64,000 nt of DNA, taken from contig JADJCV010000004.1 in NCBI GenBank assembly GCA_016703025.1, positions 1,677,501-1,741,500 of the forward strand, written 5' to 3'. Made by a program: the position numbers and the translations under genes. Position 1 is the first letter of the stretch. Every line of letters starts with the position of its first letter. This DNA is from Candidatus Avedoeria danica (lineage in GTDB: Bacteria; Chloroflexota; Anaerolineae; Epilineales; Epilineaceae). Shown piece by piece: positions 1 through 8,066 of the stretch. The notes under the pieces were generated by a model that was not told where the DNA came from, searched no databases, and was given only the letters and a program-made list of their open reading frames with translations.

Positions 1-568
1 CGAGCACCGAATCGTCCGACGTCCTGCCTTCCTCGATCGCCTGTCGCAGCTCGCTCAGCCGACGCCACGCCCGGTCGAGGCGCGACTCGACGCGGCCGAT
101 CGTGCCGGGTTCGGCCGGCAGCGCGACGTGCTCCCAACCGCGCCGGACGGGGTAGAGCGCCTCGCCCGGCTGCGCGCCGCCGGAACGGACGACGATGCCG
201 GCGAAGAAGCCGAAAAAGACGCCGGCCAGCGCGATCGGCCACCAGTCCTTCGGCCGGAACGCCGGCGCGCGCCGCTCTTCCGGCGCGTCACCGCGCGCGG
301 GGCGCTCGGCATCCGCCGGCGCCGGACCGGCCTCCGACAACGAGAGGCGCAAGTCCATGCGCAGTTGCTCGCCGAGCCCGACGACGAACCCGGGCCGAAG
401 CGCGTCGCCGGATGGGCGATGCTGCGCGAGCCGACTGCCGGCGACGAGAAGCGGGCGGAGCTCGGGCGGCAGCCGCTCGGCGACGTCGTCGGGCGACGCG
501 CCAGCCAACACGGCATCCACGGCCGCGTTCAGCGCATCCCGCTCGGCATCAAGCCCGTCGTCGTGCAT
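1..568 (-). CDS. Membrane partner of ECF sigma factor (anti-sigma-like), partial
   Basis: The frame is open from an ATG at 568 to the left edge, so the C-terminus is missing (about 189 codons seen). The first ~100 residues are Glu/Leu/Arg-rich and probably cytoplasmic. One membrane segment follows (around DWWPIALAGVFFGFFAGIVV), then an outside part starting PGEALYPVRRGWE. The 'ALYPVKR' type motif after a single membrane helix is typical of DUF5667-like proteins encoded after ECF sigma factors. Its start lies 20 bp inside the end of the sigma gene, so the two are translationally coupled. I infer that it restrains the sigma factor. No zinc-binding anti-sigma motif is visible, and the family call is moderate. 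Confidence 0.6.
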   Translation of the reverse strand, partial: MHDDGLDAERDALNAAVDAVLAGASPDDVAERLPPELRPLLVAGSRLAQHRPSGDALRPGFVVGLGEQLRMDLRLSLSEAGPAPADAERPARGDAPEERRAPAFRPKDWWPIALAGVFFGFFAGIVVRSGGAQPGEALYPVRRGWEHVALPAEPGTIGRVESRLDRAWRRLSELRQAIEEGRTSDDSVL

Positions 569-1163
569 GAACCTCTGAGGCCTCCTTCAGGCCGGCCGCG
601 CGCTTGAGCGCACGATGCTGCAGCACCTTGGCATTGGCGACGGTGATCTCCATTCGTTTCGCCGTCTCCTCGATGCTCAGCCCGGCCAGGAACCGGAGCT
701 CGAGCACCTGACGATAGCGCGGCGGCAACGGTTGCAGCAGCCCGACGACCACCGCATCCTCCTCGACCCCGTCGGTCGGTGCGTCACTGTGATCCGCTGC
801 GTGCAGCTGCGGCGTGAGCGCCACCGTCCGTCGATAGCCCGCTGCCCGCCGGTGGTTGCGGACAGCATTGCGCGCGATCTGATAGAGCCAGTTCTTGAAG
901 CTGGCCTCGTGCCGGAAGCCGGCCAGTCCCTGGATCATTCGGGCGAACGTATCGGCCGTCAGATCCTCGGCATCCTCCCGATCGCGGACTTGTGCGAGAA
1001 TGAACCGATAGATCGCATCGACGTAGTTCCCGTACAGCGTCCCGAGCGCGACCTCGTCGCCTTCGAGCACACTCCGCACGAGCGACCCGTCGCTGACGGG
1101 CTCCACCACGCCGGTGCCGGCTCGGTAGCCCTTCCAGAAGCCGCTGGGACCCGCTTCGCTCAT
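549..1163 (-). CDS. ECF-type RNA polymerase sigma-70 factor
   Basis: A 204-residue protein with the two ECF domains. Region 2 spans about 41-106 (LYGNYVDAIYRF, then DAEDLTADTFARM and the -10-binding helix FKNWLYQIARNAVRNHRR). Region 4 spans about 142-190 (LPPRYRQVLELRFLAGLSIEETA, then a recognition helix). The open frame extends upstream of the chosen start, but that extension is low-complexity Arg/Pro. The ATG at 1163 begins MSEAGPSGFW and gives the normal family length. The sigma factor overlaps the downstream membrane protein by 20 bp, the usual sigma/anti-sigma layout. It redirects RNA polymerase to its own regulon; the signal is unknown. Confidence 0.9.
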   Translation of the reverse strand: MSEAGPSGFWKGYRAGTGVVEPVSDGSLVRSVLEGDEVALGTLYGNYVDAIYRFILAQVRDREDAEDLTADTFARMIQGLAGFRHEASFKNWLYQIARNAVRNHRRAAGYRRTVALTPQLHAADHSDAPTDGVEEDAVVVGLLQPLPPRYRQVLELRFLAGLSIEETAKRMEITVANAKVLQHRALKRAAGLKEASEVHARRRA

Positions 1164-1327
1164 CGCATCACACCCGCACCCGTCATAGGTCGGGCGCAGG
1201 CATGCGCGTAACGACACGCGATGGTTACGCCCGGGCAGTCGACGCGGCCGCGACGGCCGCGCAGTCGATGAGACCCCGCCGCCGCCCGAAGCGTTCCACG
1301 TCCTTGCGGAGCGACGTCCGCGACAGC

Positions 1328-1363
1328 TATCATCGGCCGCCGGTCTATCATCGGCCGCCGGTC
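1328..1363. repeat. 18-bp perfect tandem duplication
   Basis: Two exact head-to-tail copies of TATCATCGGCCGCCGGTC (1328-1345, 1346-1363). They cover the extreme 3' end of the ferredoxin gene and continue past its stop. It looks like a recent slippage duplication; no function is apparent. Confidence 0.85.
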
Positions 1364-1590
1364 GCCGGCGGCGCCGGCGGGTAGACGGCGCGGCCATCGT
1401 CGTCGATCAGGCGGATGGCCAGTGTCGGGCAGGCGTATGCCGCCTCGCACAGCACGTCATCCGCGGCCGGGCCGCTCACAACCGCACGCCGGCGACCGTC
1501 GCCCGCGTCGATGACCTGGAAGGCGCGCGGCGCCGTGTCGGCGCACATGCCGGCACCACAACAAACGGCCCAATCGATGCTCACGCGCAT
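1348..1590 (-). CDS. Single-cluster ferredoxin
   Basis: An 80-residue acidic protein starting MRVSIDWAVCCGAGMC. The CxxGxxC-like N-terminal cysteine group plus a distant C-x3-CP (CEAAYACPTLAI) is the pattern of short ferredoxins that carry one [3Fe-4S] or [4Fe-4S] cluster, such as those that feed electrons to cytochrome P450s. The upstream in-frame extension is Cys/Arg-rich noise, so the ATG at 1590 is preferred. It is transcribed away from folD. A P450 lies 15 kb away (16425-17798) and could be a partner, but that is speculation. Confidence 0.8.
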   Translation of the reverse strand: MRVSIDWAVCCGAGMCADTAPRAFQVIDAGDGRRRAVVSGPAADDVLCEAAYACPTLAIRLIDDDGRAVYPPAPPATGGR

Positions 1591-1668
1591 CCCGACCTCC
1601 ACCCGATCACAACCCGTTGTCCTGCATGCACAGGATAACGCAACCCACACAGGAAGGGTACGTCCCAC

Positions 1669-2559
1669 ATGGCGGCTTCATGGCTCATGGGCAAGGCGTT
1701 GTCCGAGCGTTTGCGCGCCGACGCGGCCGAGCGGTCGACGCGCTTCGCCGCCTCGGTCGGCCGGCCCCCCGCGCTCGTCTCGCTCCTCGTCGGCGACGAC
1801 GCGGCCAGCGCCGCTTACCAGCGATCGAAGGGCGTCGCGGCGGCCAAGGCCGGCATCGCCTATCGCGCCGAGCGGCTGGCGGCCGACGCCACGACGGCGG
1901 ACGTCGTCGCCGCCGTGCAAGCGCTGAACGCCGATGCGGCGGTCGACGGCATTCTCGTCGAGATGCCGCTGCCGCGCGGCTGCGACACGGCGGCCGTGCA
2001 GGCGGCGATCGACCCGCTGCGCGACGTCGACGCCGTGACGCCGGCCAACCTCGGCCGGCTGATCTGCGGCATGCCCGGACCGCAGCCGGCGACCCCGCGC
2101 GCCGTGATGGCGCTCCTCGCAGATGCGGGCATCGCGCTTGCCGGCGCCCAGGCCGTGGTCGTCGGTCGTTCGAAGACCGTCGGGCTGCCGGTGGCGCTGC
2201 TGCTGTTGCAGGCGGACGCGACGGTGTCGATCTGCCACTCCCGGTCGCGGGACGTGGCCGCCGTCGCCCGAACGGCCGACGTTCTCGTCGTGGCGGTCGG
2301 GCGGCCGGCGCTCATCGGTCCGGACGCCGTGAAGCCCGGCGCAGTCGTGGTCGACGTCGGCACGAATTGGGTGGACGATGGCGACGGCGGGCGCATGGTC
2401 GGCGATGTGGACACGGCGGCCGTGGCCAACGTCGCCGGTTGGCTCACGCCGGTGCCCGGCGGCGTCGGACCGGTCACGACGGCCTGCGTCCTCGTCGCGA
2501 CGCTCGAGCTGGCCGAGCACCGGGCCGGAACGGCGCCCGCATCACCGCAGGCGCGCTGA
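1669..2559 (+). CDS. folD: Bifunctional methylenetetrahydrofolate dehydrogenase / cyclohydrolase
   Basis: A 296-residue FolD. It interconverts 5,10-methylene-, methenyl- and 10-formyl-tetrahydrofolate with NADP in the cytoplasm, supplying one-carbon units for purines and formyl-Met. The catalytic YxxxK pair is present (Y50, K54 in AYQRSK). The Rossmann signature VVVGRSKTVGLPVALLL and the C-terminal TPVPGGVGPVTTA signature are both intact, and the length is normal. An AGGAAGG ribosome site lies at 1651-1657, slightly far from the ATG. The stop faces the stop of rsfS only 22 bp away (convergent). Confidence 0.96.
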   Translation: MAASWLMGKALSERLRADAAERSTRFAASVGRPPALVSLLVGDDAASAAYQRSKGVAAAKAGIAYRAERLAADATTADVVAAVQALNADAAVDGILVEMPLPRGCDTAAVQAAIDPLRDVDAVTPANLGRLICGMPGPQPATPRAVMALLADAGIALAGAQAVVVGRSKTVGLPVALLLLQADATVSICHSRSRDVAAVARTADVLVVAVGRPALIGPDAVKPGAVVVDVGTNWVDDGDGGRMVGDVDTAAVANVAGWLTPVPGGVGPVTTACVLVATLELAEHRAGTAPASPQAR

Positions 2560-2581
2560 TCGATCGCCCCTGATGCCTCCG

Positions 2582-2944
2582 CTATGCCATCCGCGCAACG
2601 AGCAGCGCATCGGCCCACAGCGACTCGAGGGTGTAGAAGGCGCGGCGCTCCGGATCGAAGACGTGGACGATCAGCCCGCCGTAGTCGACGAGCATCCAGC
2701 CCGACTCGGGCGCGCCCTCCACGGTCGCCGGCTTGAGCCCCATCGTCTCTCGTAGCGCGTCGACGACGGCCTCCGCCACGGCGCGCATCTGACGCGTCGA
2801 GCCGGCGGTGCCGATGACGAAGTAGTCGGCGATGGGTGTGACGGGGCGCAGATCGAGGATGATGAGGTCCTCGGCCTGCTTGTCGCTCATCGCGTCGAAG
2901 GCCAGGCGGGCGGCGGCGTTCCAGTTCAGTTCAGGCAGTTGCAA
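2582..2944 (-). CDS. rsfS: Ribosomal silencing factor RsfS (Iojap/YbeB)
   Basis: A 120-residue RsfS-family protein. It binds ribosomal protein L14 and blocks joining of the 30S and 50S subunits when nutrients are low. The family motifs are clear: DLIILDLRPVTPIADYFVIG, then STRQMRAVAEAV and the SGWMLVDYGGLIVHVFDPERR block near the C-terminus. Length is normal. It is usually next to nadD or a LytR gene, but here it stands alone, convergent with folD and divergent from olsB across a ~200 bp promoter region. Confidence 0.95.
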   Translation of the reverse strand: MQLPELNWNAAARLAFDAMSDKQAEDLIILDLRPVTPIADYFVIGTAGSTRQMRAVAEAVVDALRETMGLKPATVEGAPESGWMLVDYGGLIVHVFDPERRAFYTLESLWADALLVARMA

Positions 2945-3146
2945 GCGTTGTCGTCCATCGTACCGTTGACCGTTGGGGCAGGATCGCCGCCGTCCCTTGC
3001 GGTGCGGGTGGCGGATCTGCCCGGCGACGGGGCATTATAGGGTTCCGGGCTCCGAAGTGCCCACCGCGTGCCCGCGATAGGGCACAATATCCTCCGCCGC
3101 GTCCCCCAGCGGCCCTCGCCCAAGCCAGCCCAGGACGCTCACTGAC

Positions 3147-3977
3147 GTGTCGATCCCGACGACCCTGCCGAGCCTGTCCTCTGTGCCGATCGAGCCCGCC
3201 TACCCGTTCCAACCCGAGCGGATCCCGCGGGAAGCGCTCCGCGCGGGTCCGTATTCGGTCCGCTGGGCGCAAGACGAGGCCGACCTCGACGCCGTTCTCC
3301 AGCTGCGGTTCAAGATCTTCAACCTGGAACTCGGCGAGGGCTTGGCCGAGTCGTTCGCCACCGGCCGCGACCGCGATCCGTTCGACGCATGGTGCCACCA
3401 CCTGATGGTCACGGACGTCGAGGGCGGCCAGCTCGTCGGCACGTACCGCGCCCACACGAAGCCGATGGCGGACAGCGGTCTTGGCTGGTACTCCGCAACG
3501 CTGTTCGACGTGGCCACGCTTCCGGGCGACGTCCTCGAGCGCGCTGCCGAGACCGGTCGGGCGTGCATTGCCGCACACCACCGCAACGGCCGGGTGCTCT
3601 ACCTGCTCTGGAAGGGGCTGGCCACTTACCTGGACTACAATGGCTGCGACTTCATGTTCGGCTGCACGTCCCTGACGACGCAGGATCCGGAAGAGGGACT
3701 GGCGGCCCTCGACTGGCTGGAAGCGGAGGGCTTCATGCATCCGACATGGCGCTGCAGCCCCCAACCGGCACATCAGTGCGTCGTCGATCCCGATCACTCC
3801 ATCTCAACGTTGCCCGAGGTGAACATCCCCCAGCTCATGCGCATCTACCTCCACCACGGCTGCAAGATCCTCGGCCCGCCGGCGATCGACCGCGAGTTCA
3901 AGACGATCGACTTCTTGACGATATTGAACGTGCGGGAGATGGACGAGCGCGTCCGACGCAAGTTGTTCGGGACCTGA
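3147..3977 (+). CDS. olsB: OlsB-like L-ornithine N-alpha-acyltransferase (GNAT fold)
   Basis: A 276-residue acyltransferase of the OlsB/hemolysin-like GNAT group. OlsB transfers a 3-hydroxyacyl chain from acyl-ACP to the alpha-amine of ornithine, the first step of ornithine-lipid synthesis. Diagnostic blocks are LQLRFKIFNLELGEG (residues ~50), DPFDAWCHHLMV, LVGTYRAH, ETGRACIAAHHRNG and LLWKGLATYLDYNGCDFMFG. The GTG at 3147 fits the domain boundary. The gene is followed after 3 bp by a PlsC-type acyltransferase, matching the olsB-olsA pair of other bacteria, and it heads a five-gene overlapping operon. Another amino acid acceptor (lysine, glycine, glutamine) is possible. Confidence 0.82.
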   Translation: MSIPTTLPSLSSVPIEPAYPFQPERIPREALRAGPYSVRWAQDEADLDAVLQLRFKIFNLELGEGLAESFATGRDRDPFDAWCHHLMVTDVEGGQLVGTYRAHTKPMADSGLGWYSATLFDVATLPGDVLERAAETGRACIAAHHRNGRVLYLLWKGLATYLDYNGCDFMFGCTSLTTQDPEEGLAALDWLEAEGFMHPTWRCSPQPAHQCVVDPDHSISTLPEVNIPQLMRIYLHHGCKILGPPAIDREFKTIDFLTILNVREMDERVRRKLFGT

Positions 3978-3980
3978 CGG

Positions 3981-4835
3981 ATGGCGATGGCCAAGCGGCT
4001 GCGGCCACCGACGTCGCCGGCCTCGTCCGACCGTCGGATCGCGGCAGCCGCACTCGCCGCGCGGCGAAGGGCGCGGGCCGTCGTGCGTGCGACGGCGCTC
4101 GTCACCGTGACCGCCGTCGGGTACGGCGGGCTCGTCGCCGGCCAGACCGTCCTCGGCCGCACGACGCCGGCCGCCCGGCGCTTCCGGCAGCGCATGTTCC
4201 GCCGCTGGTGCGGTGTCGTCGTCCGCATCCTCGGCATCTGCATCCAGGTGCGCGGCGAACTGCCGACCGCGCCGTTCATGCTCGTGACGAACCACCTCAG
4301 CTATATCGACATCCTCGTCCTTGGCGCGAGCCTCGAAGCCGTGTTCCTCGCCCGCCACGACATCGCGACGTGGCCGGTCATCGGGTGGGCGGCGGAACGG
4401 CTCGGAACGGTCTTCATCAACCGCCGTGACTTCGGCGACCTCCAGTCCGTGAACGCCACGATCCACGGCGTCCTCGAACGCGGCGACGGCGTCGTCCTGT
4501 TCCCCGAGGGGACCTCGACGGACGGCCGCAAGGTCGGCCCGTTCCGATCGCCCGTCCTCGAGCCCGCCGCCGCGCTCAAGCTGCCGGTGGCCTACGGCGC
4601 GCTCTCGTACGCCACGCCGCCCGGCGAGCCGCCGGCCCACAACAGCGTCTGCTGGTGGGGCGATGCCGAGTTCGCGCCCCATTTCTGGGCGATGCTCCAC
4701 ATCGCCGCCATCGACGCGCCGCTGGCCTTCGGCCCCGACCGAGTGGAGCACGCGGACCGCAAGGCATTGGCCGCCGCGCTCCACGAACGGGTGACGGCGA
4801 TGTTCGTGCCCGTCATCACAGGAGAGGGTTCATGA
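3981..4835 (+). CDS. olsA: OlsA/PlsC-type lyso-lipid O-acyltransferase
   Basis: A 284-residue member of the 1-acyl-glycerol-3-phosphate acyltransferase family. It has the catalytic NHxxxxD box (NHLSYID, H105/D110) and the substrate-binding FPEGTSTDG box (EGT 176-178). An N-terminal membrane helix lies at about 36-57. Placed 3 bp after olsB, it most likely acylates lyso-ornithine lipid, as OlsA does, although a PlsC role in phospholipid synthesis cannot be excluded. Its stop overlaps the next start (ATGA at 4832). Confidence 0.82.
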   Translation: MAMAKRLRPPTSPASSDRRIAAAALAARRRARAVVRATALVTVTAVGYGGLVAGQTVLGRTTPAARRFRQRMFRRWCGVVVRILGICIQVRGELPTAPFMLVTNHLSYIDILVLGASLEAVFLARHDIATWPVIGWAAERLGTVFINRRDFGDLQSVNATIHGVLERGDGVVLFPEGTSTDGRKVGPFRSPVLEPAAALKLPVAYGALSYATPPGEPPAHNSVCWWGDAEFAPHFWAMLHIAAIDAPLAFGPDRVEHADRKALAAALHERVTAMFVPVITGEGS

Positions 4836-5438
4836 GCACCGACGTCGCGCTCGCCGCGGCCAACATCGCCTTCGTCCGACAAGCGATCGACCTCTTGGAG
4901 ACGATCGACGACCACGCCTTCACGCGGACGTCGCCGCCCGTGTACACCAGCGGCGTCGGCGCCCACTTGCGGCACTGCATCGACCACTACGCCCGCTTCC
5001 TTGACGGACACCGCGCCGGCCTGATCGATTACGATGCCCGCGACCGCGACCAGCGGCTCGAGACCAACCGTCTCTTCGCCCGCCGCGCGTTGCTGGACAT
5101 CGCCAACGCCCTGGCGGCCGTTGCGCCCGAGGACGTGGACCGGTCGGTCGACATCGTCATCGACTGCGGCCCGGTGGATGGCGCCGACGGAATCGATCCT
5201 CGCTGCCCGTCGACGGTGCGGCGCGAGCTCCTGTTCCTCGTCAGCCACACCGTCCACCACTACGCGCTCATCGCCCACATCCTGCGCCACCAGGCCATCC
5301 CGGTGCCGGCCGGCTTCGGCGTCGCGCCGTCGACGCTTCGGCACCGCGGCGGGCTGGCCGGCGGGCTGGCCGGACGGGCTGGCCGACGGGCACACCGCAG
5401 CCGCGCGCGAGGCCGAGCGGACGGTCGCGGGCGCCTGA
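4832..5438 (+). CDS. DinB-like four-helix protein, frame broken near its end
   Basis: Starts at the ATG overlapping the olsA stop, with GGAGAGG at 4821-4827. The protein (MSTDVALAAANIAF...) has the DinB/YfiT metal-binding histidines: GAHLRHCIDHY and FLVSHTVHHYALIAH. As sequenced, the frame runs on without a stop into the NRDE gene, giving an apparent 490-residue fusion. From about 5370 the +1-shifted frame has the better coding pattern (very high GC at third codon positions; DGLADGHTAAAREAERTVAGA with a stop at 5438). The switch occurs in a short repeat of GGGCTGGCC units. I therefore read two genes with a one-base indel rather than a fusion. DinB-fold proteins are often thiol-dependent transferases or unknown metalloproteins. 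Confidence 0.7.
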
Positions 5439-5467
5439 GGCCGCCGTCCGCACCCGCGACCGTCCCG

Positions 5468-6307
5468 ATGTGCACGATCACTTGGCTCGACGACCCCGAC
5501 GGCGGATACGCGCTGCTGTTCAACCGTGACGAGCGCCGCAGTCGCGGGGCCGCCGCCCCGCCGACCGTCGCGGCGTGCGACGGCGTGCCCTACCTGGCCC
5601 CAACGGACCGCGACGCCGGCGGCACGTGGCTCGGCGTGAACGCGCATGGCGTGACGGTCGGGCTGTTGAACCACTACGTCGCCGACGCCGCACGGACGGC
5701 CGACGCCGCACGTGTATCGGCCGACGCCCCACGGTGGGCCGACACACGTGCGCCCGAAGCCCTCTGGCCATCCCGCGGGCAGCTCGTGCGCCGGCTGATG
5801 GCGTGCGCCACCGTCGACGACGTCGTCCATCGTCTCGCCGACGCGGGGACTGCCGCCGCCTTCCGCCCGTTCGAAGTGCTGACGCTCGACACCGGCGGCG
5901 GCAGGGTGCGCGCCACGTGGGACGGCCGAAGCCTCGCGATCGCACGGGCGCCGGTCGTCCGCCCGCCGATCAGCTCGTCGGGATTCGCCACGGCCGAAGT
6001 GCTGGCCGTCCGGGCCGCGACGTACGACGTTCTCGTCGGGCCTGACCCGGCGGCGGCGCGGCCGGACGTCGGCGATCGACTCGACGGTCCGGCGCGCCTG
6101 GCACGCCTCGAGGCGTTTCAGCGCTCGCACGTGCCGGAGCGCGGCGGCTTCTCGGTGTGCATGCACCGCCCGGAGGCCCACACCGTCAGCCTGACGATGC
6201 TCGGCGTCGAGCGCGAACAGGTGTGGATGCGCTATGGGCCCGGGCCGGCCTGCACCGCCGTCCTCGGGCGGGCGCTGACGCTCCCGCGCTGCGGTGGCGC
6301 CCGATGA
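5468..6307 (+). CDS. TANGO2/NRDE-family protein
   Basis: About 279 residues starting MCTITWLDDPDGGYALLFNRDE. The initial MCT(I/L) and the NRDE tetrad are the signature of the TANGO2/DUF833 family, whose members resemble N-terminal-nucleophile hydrolases with Cys2 as the candidate nucleophile. Later blocks fit the family (GGTWLGVNAHGVTVGLLN, FRPFEVLTLD, GGFSVCMH). The biochemical role is not settled; links to lipid or heme handling have been reported in eukaryotes. It sits between the DinB-like and ATP-grasp genes in the ornithine-lipid-type operon, and its stop overlaps the next start (ATGA at 6304). Confidence 0.85.
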   Translation: MCTITWLDDPDGGYALLFNRDERRSRGAAAPPTVAACDGVPYLAPTDRDAGGTWLGVNAHGVTVGLLNHYVADAARTADAARVSADAPRWADTRAPEALWPSRGQLVRRLMACATVDDVVHRLADAGTAAAFRPFEVLTLDTGGGRVRATWDGRSLAIARAPVVRPPISSSGFATAEVLAVRAATYDVLVGPDPAAARPDVGDRLDGPARLARLEAFQRSHVPERGGFSVCMHRPEAHTVSLTMLGVEREQVWMRYGPGPACTAVLGRALTLPRCGGAR

Positions 6308-7377
6308 CCGCCCCGTCGAGCCGGGCGTGGCGGGCGCGCCGGCGACTCGTCGGCCGGTGGCGGCGCTGCACGCACTGGGAGTTCTGGCCGATGTGGGCTT
6401 TCTACCCGCCGGTCGTCGCCTGGATCCTGTGGCTCGGCGTCAAGCACCGCGGCTTCACGGTGTTCACGGCGGCCAACCCCGGCATTCCGGACGGCGGGTT
6501 CATCGGCGAGTCCAAGCACGCGATCCTGTCCGGGCTCGCCGCGGCCGGCGACGCCGTCGCCCCGCACCGCCTGATCGCCCCCGACGCCGATCCGGCGGCC
6601 CGGCTCGCGGCCCTTGACGCCTTCGTTCGCCACGTCGGCACGACGTACCCGATCGTCCTCAAGCCGGACATCGGCCAGCGCGGCGCCGGCGTGCGGATCG
6701 TCCGCAGCTGCGAGGCGGCCGCGGACTACCTGGCGCGCGTCAGCGGGCCGGTCATCGCCCAGGCGTTCGCGCCCGGCCACGAGTTCGGCGTGTTCTACGT
6801 GCGCCACCCTGGCGAGACGCGGGGGCGGATCTTCTCGATCACCGAGAAGGTGCTGCCGACGCTCGTCGGCGACGGGGTGCGAACGCTCGAAACGCTCATC
6901 CTGGCGGATGCCCGCGCCGTCTGCATGGCGCGCGCCTACCAAGCCGCGAACGCCGAGCGGCTGCACGACGTGCCCGCCGCCGGCGAAGCCGTGCTGCTCG
7001 TCGAGGTCGGCACGCACGCCCGCGGCGCGATCTTCCGCGACGGCAACTGGGCGCGGACGCCGGCGCTCGAGGCGGCCATGGACCGCGTCAGCCAAGCGTT
7101 CGAGGGGTTCCACATCGGCCGTTACGATCTGCGGACGCCGTCCATCGAGGACTTCATGGCCGGGGACAACTTCCGAATCGTCGAGCTGAACGGCGTCACG
7201 GCCGAGGCGACGGACATCTACGATGCCCGCAACAGCGTCTGGACGGCGTGGCGCACGCTTTGCCGCCAGTGGTCGCTGGCCTTCGAGATCGGCGCCGCGC
7301 ATCGGGCGCGCGGCGTGCCGGTCACGCCGCTGTCGCGGTTGTGGCGGAGCGTGCGGGCGTATGAGGCGGTGGACTGA
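6304..7377 (+). CDS. ATP-grasp ligase-like membrane-associated protein
   Basis: A 357-residue protein. The start ATG at 6304 overlaps the NRDE stop. One N-terminal hydrophobic segment (FWPMWAFYPPVVAWILWLGV) precedes an ATP-grasp core: FIGESKHAIL, then YPIVLKPDIGQRGAGVRIV (ATP-binding lysine and Gly-rich loop), VIAQAFAPGHEFGVFY and the metal-binding end FRIVELNGVTAE. ATP-grasp enzymes join a carboxylate to an amine or thiol through an acyl phosphate. As the last gene of the olsB-olsA operon it is a good candidate for modifying the aminolipid head group. The substrate is not known. Confidence 0.8.
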   Translation: MTAPSSRAWRARRRLVGRWRRCTHWEFWPMWAFYPPVVAWILWLGVKHRGFTVFTAANPGIPDGGFIGESKHAILSGLAAAGDAVAPHRLIAPDADPAARLAALDAFVRHVGTTYPIVLKPDIGQRGAGVRIVRSCEAAADYLARVSGPVIAQAFAPGHEFGVFYVRHPGETRGRIFSITEKVLPTLVGDGVRTLETLILADARAVCMARAYQAANAERLHDVPAAGEAVLLVEVGTHARGAIFRDGNWARTPALEAAMDRVSQAFEGFHIGRYDLRTPSIEDFMAGDNFRIVELNGVTAEATDIYDARNSVWTAWRTLCRQWSLAFEIGAAHRARGVPVTPLSRLWRSVRAYEAVD

Positions 7378-7545
7378 GGGGGTCGGACAGGCAGCGGGTG
7401 GGTCAGACCCGGGCGGGCAACACAGCGGGCCGCCCCTGGTACACCACCACTGCAGAATCTCCGGGTTCCCCACTCTGGTGGCAACCCCGAGCGTGTCCAG
7501 TGGTCGTGTACTACGGCGTGGACCCGTCGTCCGTATCGTCCTCCG

Positions 7546-7836
7546 TCAGGTATCGTCCTCCGTCAGATCGACGACCAGATCGACAACCGCCTCCGTCCCT
7601 TCGACGGCCACGACGTCGCCGTTCTTCAGTTGCCGGCGCCGCCGCGTCTCGACGCTCCCGTTTACCGTGACCTCGCCGTCACCGATCCGCAGCTTGGCCT
7701 CGCCGCCCGAGTTGACCAAGCCGGCGAGCTTGAGGAACTGGCCGAGACGGATGACGGTCGCGCCGGGGTCGCTGTCCTGGGCGCCCAGCGCGGCCGGCGA
7801 CGGGTCGATGTCCGACCGCTCGCCCGCGTCCGTCAC
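7546..7836 (-). CDS. S4-domain RNA-binding protein (YaaA/RlbA-like)
   Basis: A 96-residue protein whose residues ~27-90 form a complete S4 RNA-binding domain: TVIRLGQFLKLAGLVNSGGEAK, then GEVTVNGSVETRRRRQLKNGDVV. This matches small YaaA/YlmH-type S4 proteins thought to bind rRNA or structured RNA. Its ATG overlaps the stop of the upstream heptad-repeat gene (ATGA, 7833-7836), so the pair is probably co-translated. Confidence 0.88.
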   Translation of the reverse strand: MTDAGERSDIDPSPAALGAQDSDPGATVIRLGQFLKLAGLVNSGGEAKLRIGDGEVTVNGSVETRRRRQLKNGDVVAVEGTEAVVDLVVDLTEDDT

Positions 7837-8039
7837 CGCGCGAGGATCCGTTCCTGGTTCGCGAGGATCTGATCGAGCTTGCCCTGATTCGACTGGATCG
7901 TGGCCTGGTTCGCGACGATCACCTTCTGGTTCTCGAGGATGCTCTGCTGATTCGCGACGATCAGGTCCTGGTTGGCGAGGATCATCTGCTGGTTGGCGAT
8001 GATCGTTTGCTGGTTGGCGACGACTTCGTCCTGGCCCAT
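7833..8039 (-). CDS. Small heptad-repeat (ANQ) coiled-coil protein
   Basis: A 68-residue protein made almost wholly of seven-residue repeats with consensus x-I-(L/V/I)-A-N-Q-Q (EVVANQQ, TIIANQQ, MILANQD, LIVANQQ and so on). Two hydrophobic residues per heptad with buried-type Asn/Gln positions predict a parallel trimeric or tetrameric coiled coil. I do not recognise a named family. The start MGQDEVVAN follows an AAGGAG-like site; the open frame upstream is Arg/Gly noise. It overlaps the S4 gene by 4 bp. A 60-bp tandem repeat lies just upstream. Confidence 0.75.
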   Translation of the reverse strand: MGQDEVVANQQTIIANQQMILANQDLIVANQQSILENQKVIVANQATIQSNQGKLDQILANQERILAR

Positions 8040-8066
8040 CGTGGTGGCTCCTTGTTTCGCAAACGT

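Noticed and set aside
4655..6307. A 550-residue protein starting inside olsA
   Set aside because: The first 59 codons are off-frame olsA; the ATGA at 4832 with GGAGAGG is the natural start, and a frame break separates the DinB and NRDE parts.
7396..7545. Small plus-strand ORFs after the ATP-grasp gene
   Set aside because: They lack ribosome sites and are off-frame to the S4 gene or intergenic; no coding signature.
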